Below are positions 1-7,337 of a stretch of DNA of 64,000 nucleotides, piece after piece. The stretch is taken from NCBI RefSeq assembly GCF_003967355.1, contig NZ_BIFH01000052.1:12480-76479 (forward strand). The letters run 5' to 3'. The stretch's first letter is position 1, and each line of letters begins with the position of its first letter. Origin of the DNA: Embleya hyalina. Lineage in GTDB: Bacteria; Actinomycetota; Actinomycetes; Streptomycetales; Streptomycetaceae. Made by a program: the position numbers and the translations under genes. Below the pieces are notes generated by a model. That model had not been told where the DNA came from, did not search any database, and saw nothing but the letters and a program-made list of their open reading frames with translations.

Positions 1-175
1 CACGGCACGGACGGAGGTCCCTCGGCGGGTGGCCGTCTCCGCACGGGCGGGCGCCCCCACGCGGGCGGGCGTCACCGCGCGGGCGCGCGTGACTCGGCGG
101 GCGGCCGGCACGGCACGGGCGGGCGCCACTCGCCGGGTGGCGTTCTCCGTGCGGACGGCCGACATCGCGCGGCGG
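1..175. repeat. Imperfect 18-bp tandem repeats, G+C-rich
   Basis: The left edge is built of degenerate units about 18 bases long around the core GCGGGCGGGCG, best seen from about position 58 to 165. One forward frame reads as a degenerate six-residue repeat rich in Thr, Arg and Ala. Nothing marks it as a real gene: no ribosome binding site and no recognisable domain. It may be the edge of a larger repeat or a gene tail running off the window. It cannot be resolved from this side. Confidence 0.5.
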
Positions 176-203
176 GCGAGGCCCGGTGGGCAGCTGTCAC
201 CGT

Positions 204-231
204 GTGGTCGACCGCCTCGACGGTCGACCAC
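204..231 (-). terminator. Terminator after the SpoIIE-type phosphatase
   Basis: A perfect inverted repeat: an 11-base arm GTGGTCGACCG at 204-214, a six-base loop, and its complement at 221-231. It lies about 34 bases past the stop codon of the leftward phosphatase gene. No clear U-tract follows, as is common for actinobacterial terminators. Confidence 0.6.
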
Positions 232-264
232 CACCGCACGACGGCCCGCCCCGACGATCGGCCC

Positions 265-1905
265 TCACCGCACGCACATCGCCATCACGCACGCGTCGTC
301 CTCGTACCGGGTGTGCCCCAGTCGACTGAGTACCACGTCCACGCACGTCCGCGCGCTCGCCCCGAGCACCAGCGGCCCCAGGCCCAGGAGCGCGCGGACC
401 GCCTCCTCCGTACCCCGCCCACGTCGCTCGACCAGCCCGTCGGTGAAGATCAACAGCACGTCCCCGGACCTGAGTTCGACCCGGTCCTCGACGAACTCCG
501 GCTCGTCCAACGCCCCGAGCAACACCCCGAACGGCGCCGCCAGCGCGTGCCCGACCCCGTCCCGGTACAGCAGCGGCGGCGGATGTCCGCCCTGTGCCCA
601 CGTCAACACCCGCGTCGCCGGCGCGAATCGGGCACACACGGCGGTGGCCACCTTGTCCGACGGAAGCGTATGCACCACGATCCGATTCAGCGCCGCCAGC
701 ATCGCGGCGGGACCGGCCCCGGTCATCGCCACCCCCTGGAGCGCACCGCGCAGCGTGGTCATCCCGGACGCCGCCGCGACCCCGTGCCCGGACATGTCGC
801 CGACCGCGAGCAGCACGTCCCCGTCCGGCAGCGCGAGCGCGTCGTACCAGTCGCCGCCCACCTTCGAGTCCTGCTCGGCGGGAAAGTAGCGGGTGGCCAC
901 CTCGATCCCGGGCAGCTCGATCGGCCGGGTCCACCACGGCATCACCACCCGCTGCAGCTCGGCGGCGATGCGATGCTCCGAGCGCAACAGTCGCCGCTGG
1001 GCCAGCAATTGTGCCCGGGTCTCGGTCAACGCCTGCTGGGTGCGCCGGAGTTCGGTGATGTCGCGCAGCAGGGCCCAGATCGCGTGCGGGGTGCCGTCGG
1101 CGTCGAGGACCGGTTCGCCGACGAACTGGACGGACACCCGGGTGCCGTCGCGGCGCACGATCCGGAACTCGCCCTCGACGCCGTTCGCCTGTTCGAGTAA
1201 TTCCCGCACCAGGTCGGCGACGAACGCCCGGTCCTCGGCCGCCGCGTGCTCGGCCAACGCGGCCAGCGGCAGCGGTCCCAGCGCCCGGTCCCGGTCGAAC
1301 AGCGCGTACATCTCCGCGGACCAGCGCACGTCGTCGCGATCCAGGTGCCATTCGGCGCTGGCCACCGGACCCGAGCCGGGCGCGGCCCCGCGCGGCGCGG
1401 AGGTCCCGCGCTGCTCGGGCAACAGCCCGCTCGGATCCGGCTCGACGAACAACCGGCGCAGGTGCCGCCAGGGCAGCGCGGCGTCCTCGACGTCCTCGAC
1501 CGTGAAGGGCGTCAAGGTGGTGGTGAAGGGCGCCGCCGGCCCGACATCCGAGGGCCGCACCACGCTGCGCGCGGGCGTACAGGCCGCGAGCCCCGGATCG
1601 TCCGCCTGCCGGTGCTCGGGGTCTTCGGTGTCCACACTCAGCCGGGCCAGATACTCCGCCGCCTGCCCGAGGCTGCACGCGAGCAGGTCGCACAGCAGGC
1701 CGCGTCGGTACGCGTCGTCGCCGGCCGCGGGATCCGCACCCGCGAGGCCCGGACCCGGTCCCGGCAGACCGCCCGGCCCCGCGACGGGGCCGAATCCGCT
1801 TCGCAGGGCGTCGAGTTCGGCGCGCATTCGGCCGATGTGCGCACGCCATTGGGACGGATCCACCACGGCGGCTGCGTCCACGGGGTGTTCGGGCCGTTCG
1901 CGCAT
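265..1905 (-). CDS. PAS domain / SpoIIE-type PP2C protein phosphatase
   Basis: 546 residues. This is a predicted cytoplasmic serine/threonine phosphatase, likely acting on an anti-anti-sigma factor in a partner-switching pathway (inferred from the family). Residues about 1-170 are unassigned, with a helical stretch near 10-95. A PAS-like sensor fold follows at about 185-295, then a short linker helix and a C-terminal PP2C/SpoIIE domain at about 320-545. The metal-binding motifs GGDWYD (near 347), GDMSGHG, FTDGLVE and DDACVM are all present, so the enzyme looks active. The ATG at 1905 is preceded by GGAGGAG. No anti-sigma kinase domain or partner gene is adjacent. Streptomycetes carry dozens of such phosphatases, so the specific target is unknown. 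Confidence 0.9.
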   Translation of the reverse strand: MRERPEHPVDAAAVVDPSQWRAHIGRMRAELDALRSGFGPVAGPGGLPGPGPGLAGADPAAGDDAYRRGLLCDLLACSLGQAAEYLARLSVDTEDPEHRQADDPGLAACTPARSVVRPSDVGPAAPFTTTLTPFTVEDVEDAALPWRHLRRLFVEPDPSGLLPEQRGTSAPRGAAPGSGPVASAEWHLDRDDVRWSAEMYALFDRDRALGPLPLAALAEHAAAEDRAFVADLVRELLEQANGVEGEFRIVRRDGTRVSVQFVGEPVLDADGTPHAIWALLRDITELRRTQQALTETRAQLLAQRRLLRSEHRIAAELQRVVMPWWTRPIELPGIEVATRYFPAEQDSKVGGDWYDALALPDGDVLLAVGDMSGHGVAAASGMTTLRGALQGVAMTGAGPAAMLAALNRIVVHTLPSDKVATAVCARFAPATRVLTWAQGGHPPPLLYRDGVGHALAAPFGVLLGALDEPEFVEDRVELRSGDVLLIFTDGLVERRGRGTEEAVRALLGLGPLVLGASARTCVDVVLSRLGHTRYEDDACVMAMCVR

Positions 1906-2126
1906 CCGCTCGCGCTCCTCCGGACATGACCTGGCAGGGGTGCAATGAACTGTCGCACATCAAAGGCCCGGACGCGGATGAAACCACGGTAACCGGCATG
2001 CTTGTGGCGGATTGCCTATTTCGGCTGTCCGGAGATGGCGAAAGGGGCCCGATCGCGACCACGATCGAGCCCCCTGCGGCCCACGCGAACAGAACCGGAC
2101 ACCCCACCCGACCGGATTCGGGCAGC

Positions 2127-2155
2127 GGCGTCGCCACACGGCGTGTCGCGACGCC
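2127..2155 (-). terminator. Terminator of the thiolase operon
   Basis: Inverted repeat 2127-2139 / 2143-2155 with a three-base loop and one internal mismatch. It lies 38 bases beyond the thiolase stop codon in the direction of transcription. Confidence 0.6.
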
Positions 2156-2193
2156 GGGCACCGGTCCGCAGTGTCGCCCCCGCCGGGCACGGA

Positions 2194-3387
2194 TCAGCCC
2201 AACTCGTTCCCCAGGATCGAGATGAACGAGACCATGTCGCCCGGATATCCGCCCAGGTTGTGGGTCAGCGCCAACTTGCGCCCATCCGCCGGGATCCGCC
2301 GCTCCGCCGGCGCCACGCCGCGCAGTTGCAGCCACGCCTCGAACATCATCCGCAGCCCGGACGCGCCCACCGGGTGCCCGAAGCTCTTCAGCCCGCCGTC
2401 CGGGTTGACCGGCAGCCGACCGTCCAGGTCGAACGCGCCGGCCAGCACGTCCTTCCACGCGGTGCCACGATCGGCGAACCGCAGGTCCTCCATCAGGACC
2501 AGCTCGGTCGGCGTGAAGCAGTCGTGCACCTCGGCCATCGCCAGCTCTTCGCGCGGATCGGTGACCCCGGCCTGGCGGTACGCGTCCTCGGCGCAGGCGG
2601 CGATCTCCCGGAACGTGGTGTAGTCGTACTCCGGGTCGATCACCCCCGAGCCGTTGCCCGCCACCAGGGACAAGGCCTTGATGTACAGCGGCTTGTCCGT
2701 GTACAGGTGCGCGTCCTCGGCCCGGACCACGATCGCCGCCGCCGCGCCGTCCGCGACGCCCGCGCAGTCGAACACGCCCAGCTGCCCGGCGAGTTTGGGC
2801 ATCGCGGAGATCTTCTCCGCGGCGATCTCCTTGCGGAACTGCGCACGCGGGTTGCGCGCGCCGTTGTAGTGGTTCTTCGCCGCGATGTGCGACAACACCT
2901 CGCGCATCTCGCCCTCGGAGACGCCGTACTTCTCGCCGTACGCGGGCACCACCATCGAGAACATGGCCGCCGCCGTGAGCGTGCGGGCGGTGCCGTCACC
3001 GGGGATCGGGAAGGCGTTCAGGCCCTGGAACCCGCCGTCCTTGACCTTCTCCACGCCCACCGCCATGGCCACGTCGTACGCGCCGGACGCGACCGCGTAG
3101 GCGGCCTGGCGCAGCGCGTCCGACCCGGTCGCGCACATGTTCTCCACGCGCGTGACCGGCTTGCCCTGGAGCTGCAACGGCTTGGCCAGGGTCAACCCGG
3201 ACATGCCCGACTGCGCGGTGCCCAGCCAGTACGCGTCGACCTGCTCCTTGCGCACGCCCGCGTCGGCGAACGCCTCGGCGGTCGCCTCGATCAACAGGTC
3301 GTCGGTGCCCCGGTCCCAGTGCTCGACGAAGGGTGTGCAGCCCATCCCGACGATGGCGACGCGGTCCTTGATGCCGTGCGATCCCAT
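2194..3387 (-). CDS. Thiolase-family protein (SCP-x / lipid-transfer type acetyl-CoA acetyltransferase)
   Basis: 397 residues. It belongs to the thiolase superfamily branch usually called lipid-transfer or SCP-x-like acetyl-CoA acetyltransferase, which cleaves or forms 3-oxoacyl-CoA. The nucleophilic cysteine lies in ENMCATGSDA near residue 90. The catalytic histidine is in GHPVGASG, and the C-terminal HNLGG replaces the CxGGG of classical thiolases, as in SCP-x enzymes. The ATG at 3387 follows GAGGAGG, which lies inside the end of the upstream gene, and the two genes are separated by two bases. Its partner is an OB-fold protein, and such thiolases typically work with a DUF35/OB-fold subunit. 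The substrate is unknown; acyl-CoA or sterol side-chain degradation is an inference from the family and from the neighbouring CoA-transferase. Confidence 0.88.
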   Translation of the reverse strand: MGSHGIKDRVAIVGMGCTPFVEHWDRGTDDLLIEATAEAFADAGVRKEQVDAYWLGTAQSGMSGLTLAKPLQLQGKPVTRVENMCATGSDALRQAAYAVASGAYDVAMAVGVEKVKDGGFQGLNAFPIPGDGTARTLTAAAMFSMVVPAYGEKYGVSEGEMREVLSHIAAKNHYNGARNPRAQFRKEIAAEKISAMPKLAGQLGVFDCAGVADGAAAAIVVRAEDAHLYTDKPLYIKALSLVAGNGSGVIDPEYDYTTFREIAACAEDAYRQAGVTDPREELAMAEVHDCFTPTELVLMEDLRFADRGTAWKDVLAGAFDLDGRLPVNPDGGLKSFGHPVGASGLRMMFEAWLQLRGVAPAERRIPADGRKLALTHNLGGYPGDMVSFISILGNELG

Positions 3388-3389
3388 GC

Positions 3390-4847
3390 CTATGCCTCCT
3401 CGGCGGCTCGGGCGGTCCGCACGGGGCGGGCCTTCCAGAAGTAGTTGTGGATCCCGTCGGCGGTGCCCAGTCGGCGGAAGGTCGGCTCGACCCGATCCCC
3501 GATGGCGACCTCGCTCGCGTCCATGTCGGTCAACTCGATCGGCAGCCGGCCGCCGTTGTCGAAGTCCACGACGGCGAACACCACCGGCGGGCTGGGGGAG
3601 TAGGCCATCCGGTCCACGGTGAACGTCTTGACCGTGCCGAGCACGTCGGCGGTGGGCACCGGCTCCATGTCGTCCAGGTTGCCACCGGTCATCGACACCC
3701 GCTGCGGTGGCAGGTGCACCGCGCCGCTCTCCCGGTCCCGGGCGCCGACGAAGCCGTACTTCCAGTCCACCGAGCGCACCGCGGCCGAGGACGAGGTACG
3801 GGCGGGCTCGGGACGGCGCGGCGGCTCGACCGGCAGCAGCCCGCGCCAGGCCAGGTACTTCCCGTACGGCAGCGGCGCGCCGCCGGCGATCTGCTCGGTG
3901 ACCGTGCGGGTGGGCCGGTAGGCCGCGAGCGCTTCGCCGGCGCGGAAGAGGAACACGTCGGCGCCGTCGGACAGCACGACCAGCGCGATCACCGCGCCCG
4001 GGGCGGCGGCCTCGAGCGTGGCGGCCAGCAGCAGGCCCGGGTGGGCCGCGCCGGTGTTGCCGACGGTGCCCGAGAGGTCGTCGCCGAGCACCCCCTCGCG
4101 CAGCCCGAGCCGGCGCCCGAGGCCGGCGACCGCGCGCCCGTGCAGGCCGGCGACCACCGCGTGGTCCACCCCGTCGGCGGTCAGGCCGGTGGCCTTGAGC
4201 GCGTCGGTCCAGGCCCGGCGGCCCGCGGCGAGGTAGTTGTTCTCGCCGAACTTCTCCTCCCACAACTTCGACCGCACGTCGCCGGGGGTGCGCCAGCGGT
4301 CGACGAACTCGGCCGTGGCGGCGGCGCCGCCCAGATACTCGGCCAGGACCGGGCCGTCGGCGGGGCCGCCGACCAGGAGCGCGGACGCGCCGTCGCCGCC
4401 GGCCGCCTCGTCGGGGCTGCCGGGCAGGCCGACCCGGATGTCCGCGCCGACCACGAGCGCGCTGTCGGCGCCGGTCAGGGCGAGCCGGAGCAGCCCGGCC
4501 GCGGAGCGCACCGAGCCGCCGGCGTCCATCGCCGGCACCGAGCCGTCCAGGCGCAGCGCCGCGTGGATCGCCGTCGCGTTGGTGCGGTCCGTGTACGCGG
4601 GGGCGACCGTGGCGAACAGCAGCGCGCGCGGGTCGGCCCCGGGCGTGGCGCGCAGCGTGTTGCGGGCGGCCTCCACGCCCAGGGTGGTGGTGTCCTCGTC
4701 GAAGGACGCGACCGTACGGGTGCCCCGACCGCCCCCGGTGCCGGCCACGGCGGCGATGGTCTTGCGGTCGAGGCGCCGGTAGGGCAGGTAGGCCCCGTAT
4801 CCGAGGATGCCGCGTCCCGTCGAAACTGCGGTTCCGTCAGTCGTCAT
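3390..4847 (-). CDS. Ketosynthase III / HMG-CoA synthase-like protein fused to a DUF35 OB-fold domain
   Basis: 485 residues from the ATG at 4847 (a slightly longer reading begins at 4871). Residues about 1-310 resemble the thiolase-fold family of 3-oxoacyl-ACP synthase III and HMG-CoA synthase. Residues about 320-480 look like a DUF35/OB-fold acyl-CoA binding domain (WKYGFVGARDRESGAVHLPP, then a beta-rich tail). At the place where the active-site cysteine is expected, the sequence reads AMDAGGSVRSAAG with no cysteine. It may therefore not catalyse condensation itself but bind acyl-CoA for the thiolase translated two bases downstream. This is the middle gene of a three-gene leftward unit with the CoA-transferase upstream and the thiolase downstream. 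The fusion architecture is known in actinobacteria; the substrate is unknown. Confidence 0.82.
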   Translation of the reverse strand: MTTDGTAVSTGRGILGYGAYLPYRRLDRKTIAAVAGTGGGRGTRTVASFDEDTTTLGVEAARNTLRATPGADPRALLFATVAPAYTDRTNATAIHAALRLDGSVPAMDAGGSVRSAAGLLRLALTGADSALVVGADIRVGLPGSPDEAAGGDGASALLVGGPADGPVLAEYLGGAAATAEFVDRWRTPGDVRSKLWEEKFGENNYLAAGRRAWTDALKATGLTADGVDHAVVAGLHGRAVAGLGRRLGLREGVLGDDLSGTVGNTGAAHPGLLLAATLEAAAPGAVIALVVLSDGADVFLFRAGEALAAYRPTRTVTEQIAGGAPLPYGKYLAWRGLLPVEPPRRPEPARTSSSAAVRSVDWKYGFVGARDRESGAVHLPPQRVSMTGGNLDDMEPVPTADVLGTVKTFTVDRMAYSPSPPVVFAVVDFDNGGRLPIELTDMDASEVAIGDRVEPTFRRLGTADGIHNYFWKARPVRTARAAEEA

Positions 4848-4973
4848 TTCTCCGCTTCCGCCTCGTTCCACTCGGGTTCGTCGCGTTGCTGGGTTGCTCG
4901 GTTGCTGCGTGGTGCCGTGGCGGCGCCGGGTGTCCGGGCCGCCGCCGCGGTGGCTGGTGGGTCGGGCCGTCGG

Positions 4974-6230
4974 CTACGGCGTCTCCAGTCCGATCGCCCC
5001 GGCGGCCGCGAGTCGGTCGATCTCCTCGCGGGACATGCCCAGTTCGGTGCCCAGGACCTCGGCGGTGTGCTCGCCCACCCACGGCACCCGGCTCTCCGGG
5101 CCCTCGGCGACGCGGGAGAGCTTGACCGGGTTGCCCGGGGACAGGATCGGCGCCGGCTCCCCGTCGGTGCGCTCCATCTCGACGAGCATGTGGCGATTGC
5201 GGACGTGCTCGTCGTCGATCACGTCGCCCGGGTTGTACACCGGCCCCGACGCGACCCCGACGCCGCTCAGCGCCGCGCACGCCTGCAGGCGCGACTTGTC
5301 CGCGGCCCACGCCTCGATGCCGGGGCGCAGGATGTCCTCGATGTGGTCGAACCACTCCTGCGGTCCGCTCAGCCGGGGGTCGGTGCGCCACTGCGGCTTC
5401 CCGACCAGGTCGGCCAGCGCCGCGAACATGTGCGGACGGGCGCACTGGATCAGGAAGTAGCCGTCGAAGGCCCGGAACGAGTGGTTGATCAGCGGGGCCA
5501 GGCCCGGATCCTTGAGCCCCATCGACCAGTAGCTGATGCCCGCGTCGTTGAGCGCGACCATGGCGTCGAACATGGAGATGTCCACGTACTGGCCGACGCC
5601 GGTGGCGTCGCGGTGGCGCAGCGCGGCGAGCACCCCGATCACCGCGAACAGCGCCGAGCCGGAGTCGCCGAGCGCGCCGAGCGGGGACACCACGGGCGCG
5701 GTGTTCGGGTCCCGCTTGAAGTCGTACAGGCCGGCCATGCCCTCGGCGACCGGGGCGTACGCGGGCCAGGAGGCGTAGGGCGACTCGGTGGTGTTGCCGA
5801 AGCCGGACACCGACAGGTAGATCGCGCGCGGATTGACGGCGGCGATGTCCTCGAAGCCGAGCCCGAGCCGGCCGGCCGTGCCGGGCTTGAAGTTCTCGCA
5901 GACGATGTCCGCCTTCTCGGCCAGGCGCAGCACTATCTCGCGGCCCTCGGGATGCTTGAGGTCGACGGTCACGCTGCGCTTGCCGAGGTTGTTGCGCAGG
6001 AAGGTGACGCCGACGCTGCGGCCGAGCGGATCGCTCATCATCGGCAGCGCGGCGCGCCCGGACTCGCCGACGCCCGGCGACTCGATCTTGACCACCTCGG
6101 CGCCCAGACGGGCCAGCATCTGGGTGGCGTAGGGGAGCGCCTGCATCTGTTCGATGGCCAGGACCCGGATCCCGTCGAGCGGCTTTCCGAAGCGTTGCAG
6201 GTCGGCGCCTGCCACCTCGCCCAAGCGCAT
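4974..6230 (-). CDS. CoA-transferase family III (CaiB/BaiF) protein
   Basis: About 418 residues. Family III CoA-transferases move CoA between carboxylic acids through an aspartyl-CoA intermediate. The N-terminus (LDGIRVLAIEQMQALPYATQ, then ARLGAEVVKIE) and the central GALGDSGSA segment with the likely catalytic aspartate are typical. The C-terminus ends with the usual GEHTAEVLGTELG motif. I take the ATG at 6230, preceded by AGGGAG nine bases upstream; a GTG at 6236 would add two residues. It is the first gene of the unit with the OB-fold ketosynthase and the thiolase, 126 bases upstream of the next gene. An acid activated here could feed the thiolase. A palindromic site at 6400-6414 lies about 170 bases upstream and could be its operator. 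Confidence 0.88.
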   Translation of the reverse strand: MRLGEVAGADLQRFGKPLDGIRVLAIEQMQALPYATQMLARLGAEVVKIESPGVGESGRAALPMMSDPLGRSVGVTFLRNNLGKRSVTVDLKHPEGREIVLRLAEKADIVCENFKPGTAGRLGLGFEDIAAVNPRAIYLSVSGFGNTTESPYASWPAYAPVAEGMAGLYDFKRDPNTAPVVSPLGALGDSGSALFAVIGVLAALRHRDATGVGQYVDISMFDAMVALNDAGISYWSMGLKDPGLAPLINHSFRAFDGYFLIQCARPHMFAALADLVGKPQWRTDPRLSGPQEWFDHIEDILRPGIEAWAADKSRLQACAALSGVGVASGPVYNPGDVIDDEHVRNRHMLVEMERTDGEPAPILSPGNPVKLSRVAEGPESRVPWVGEHTAEVLGTELGMSREEIDRLAAAGAIGLETP

Positions 6231-6236
6231 GGTCAC

Positions 6237-6815
6237 TCACTCCCTGTCGTGCGGTCGTACGTGTGCCGCGCGGTCGGCCGGCCGGCCGAGCCTGCTGCAG
6301 CCGTGCGGCCGGCCCCGGGCCCGGACCCTCGGCAAAGCGCCGACCGGGCACCCCACACGAGTGCCCAATAGTCGCGAGACAGGCACCTCGTCACCATAGC
6401 TGACGGGCAGTCAGATGAGCATGGGTCGAGTTCCGTGCCGCTCGTCACGCGCCCGATTCGGGTGACACGCGAGGGCCCGTCGGCGTGTCCGCGGGGCGGT
6501 CGGGCACAAGCCGGCGGCACCGGCGACCCGCGCCGGTCGTTCGACCGCCCCATCCGCCCCCGCCCGGGACCGGGGCCGGGAACGAGTCCGGGACCGCTGC
6601 CGCCCGCACACGCGAGGTCCGTATCGCCTCCGTCCGCGTCCACCTGCCCGGACGACGTCCCCGAAGCCGCGGCCCAGGCCGCCGAATGGCCAACCGCCCC
6701 GGCACCCGCGAAAGCGCGCCGCGCCCAGCGCCCGCCGAGTCGGCCCCGACGGCGAATCGCTGTATTGTTGGTTGAGCCATGCAGATAACGCACGGCGAGC
6801 GACAAGGGGGCGGTC
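6237..6815. other. Intergenic region between divergent transcription units
   Basis: About 580 bases with no convincing gene. It holds the upstream regions of the leftward CoA-transferase unit and the rightward MarR/efflux unit. The only clear signal is the palindrome at 6400-6414. Several overlapping open frames here are G+C-driven artefacts without ribosome binding sites. Confidence 0.5.
6400..6414. promoter_or_regulatory. Palindromic operator candidate CTGAC-N5-GTCAG
   Basis: The site reads CTGACGGGCAGTCAG, a perfect 5-base inverted repeat with a 5-base spacer. It lies upstream of the CoA-transferase operon. Similar TetR-type half-sites often precede acyl-CoA metabolism genes in actinobacteria (family knowledge recalled, not searched). 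No regulator gene of that type is in the window. Confidence 0.45.
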
Positions 6816-6896
6816 ATCGATACCGCGACGACACCGTGCGACGAGCCGACAGCCGGCCGCGCACCCGACGAACTGGGACGCCAACTCGCGCGTCTC

Positions 6897-7337
6897 ATGC
6901 GGCTCTCGGCCGCGGCCAAGGCGCGCAGTCGCGCCGAAGGCGGTCCGATTCCCGATGGGGGAGACCGGCTGCTGCTGGCCTATCTGGTCATGGAGGGACC
7001 CCGCCGGGTCACCGACCTGGCCGCGATGACCTATCTGGACGTGTCCACGGTCAGCCGACAGATCGCCTCGCTGGTCCAGCGCGGTCTCGTCGAGCGCCGC
7101 CCGGACCCCAACGACGGTCGCGGCACGCTGCTCGCGGTGACCGACGCCGGCGAGCAGGCCTTCGAGGTGTACCGCAGCCGCCGGCAGGCCGAGCTGGACC
7201 GGGTCACCCGCGACTGGTCCGCCGACGAACGCCGGACGTTCGTGCATCTCCTGGCCCGCTTCAACGACGACCTCGAACGCGAACAGGCACCGGCGCGCGA
7301 CGCCATGCCGGGCGCGCCGGAAGGCCCCACCGCATGA
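6897..7337 (+). CDS. MarR-family transcriptional regulator
   Basis: 146 residues from the first in-frame ATG. It is a winged-helix regulator: RVTDLAAMTYLDVSTVSRQI is the recognition region, and LVERRPDPNDGRG with the following wing is classical MarR. It overlaps the next gene by four bases (ATGA), so it most likely controls the efflux pump it is co-translated with, in response to a small molecule. The ATG at 6897 falls inside the first dimerisation helix. The same frame is open back to 6789 and encodes a plausible helix start (DELGRQLARL), but offers no ATG, GTG or TTG. An ATC at 6816 sits five bases after AAGGGGG. The true protein may therefore be about 27 residues longer with a rare start codon, or the region may hold a sequence error. 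Confidence 0.87.
   Translation: MRLSAAAKARSRAEGGPIPDGGDRLLLAYLVMEGPRRVTDLAAMTYLDVSTVSRQIASLVQRGLVERRPDPNDGRGTLLAVTDAGEQAFEVYRSRRQAELDRVTRDWSADERRTFVHLLARFNDDLEREQAPARDAMPGAPEGPTA

Noticed and set aside
265-2458. Long overlapping frames on both strands across the SpoIIE-type phosphatase
   Set aside because: Only the 265-1905 frame carries PAS and PP2C motifs and a ribosome binding site; the others are compositional shadows.
3388-4263. Extension of the thiolase frame upstream to a 689-codon protein
   Set aside because: The upstream part is antisense-frame noise over the OB-fold protein. The thiolase begins at 3387 with a strong ribosome binding site.
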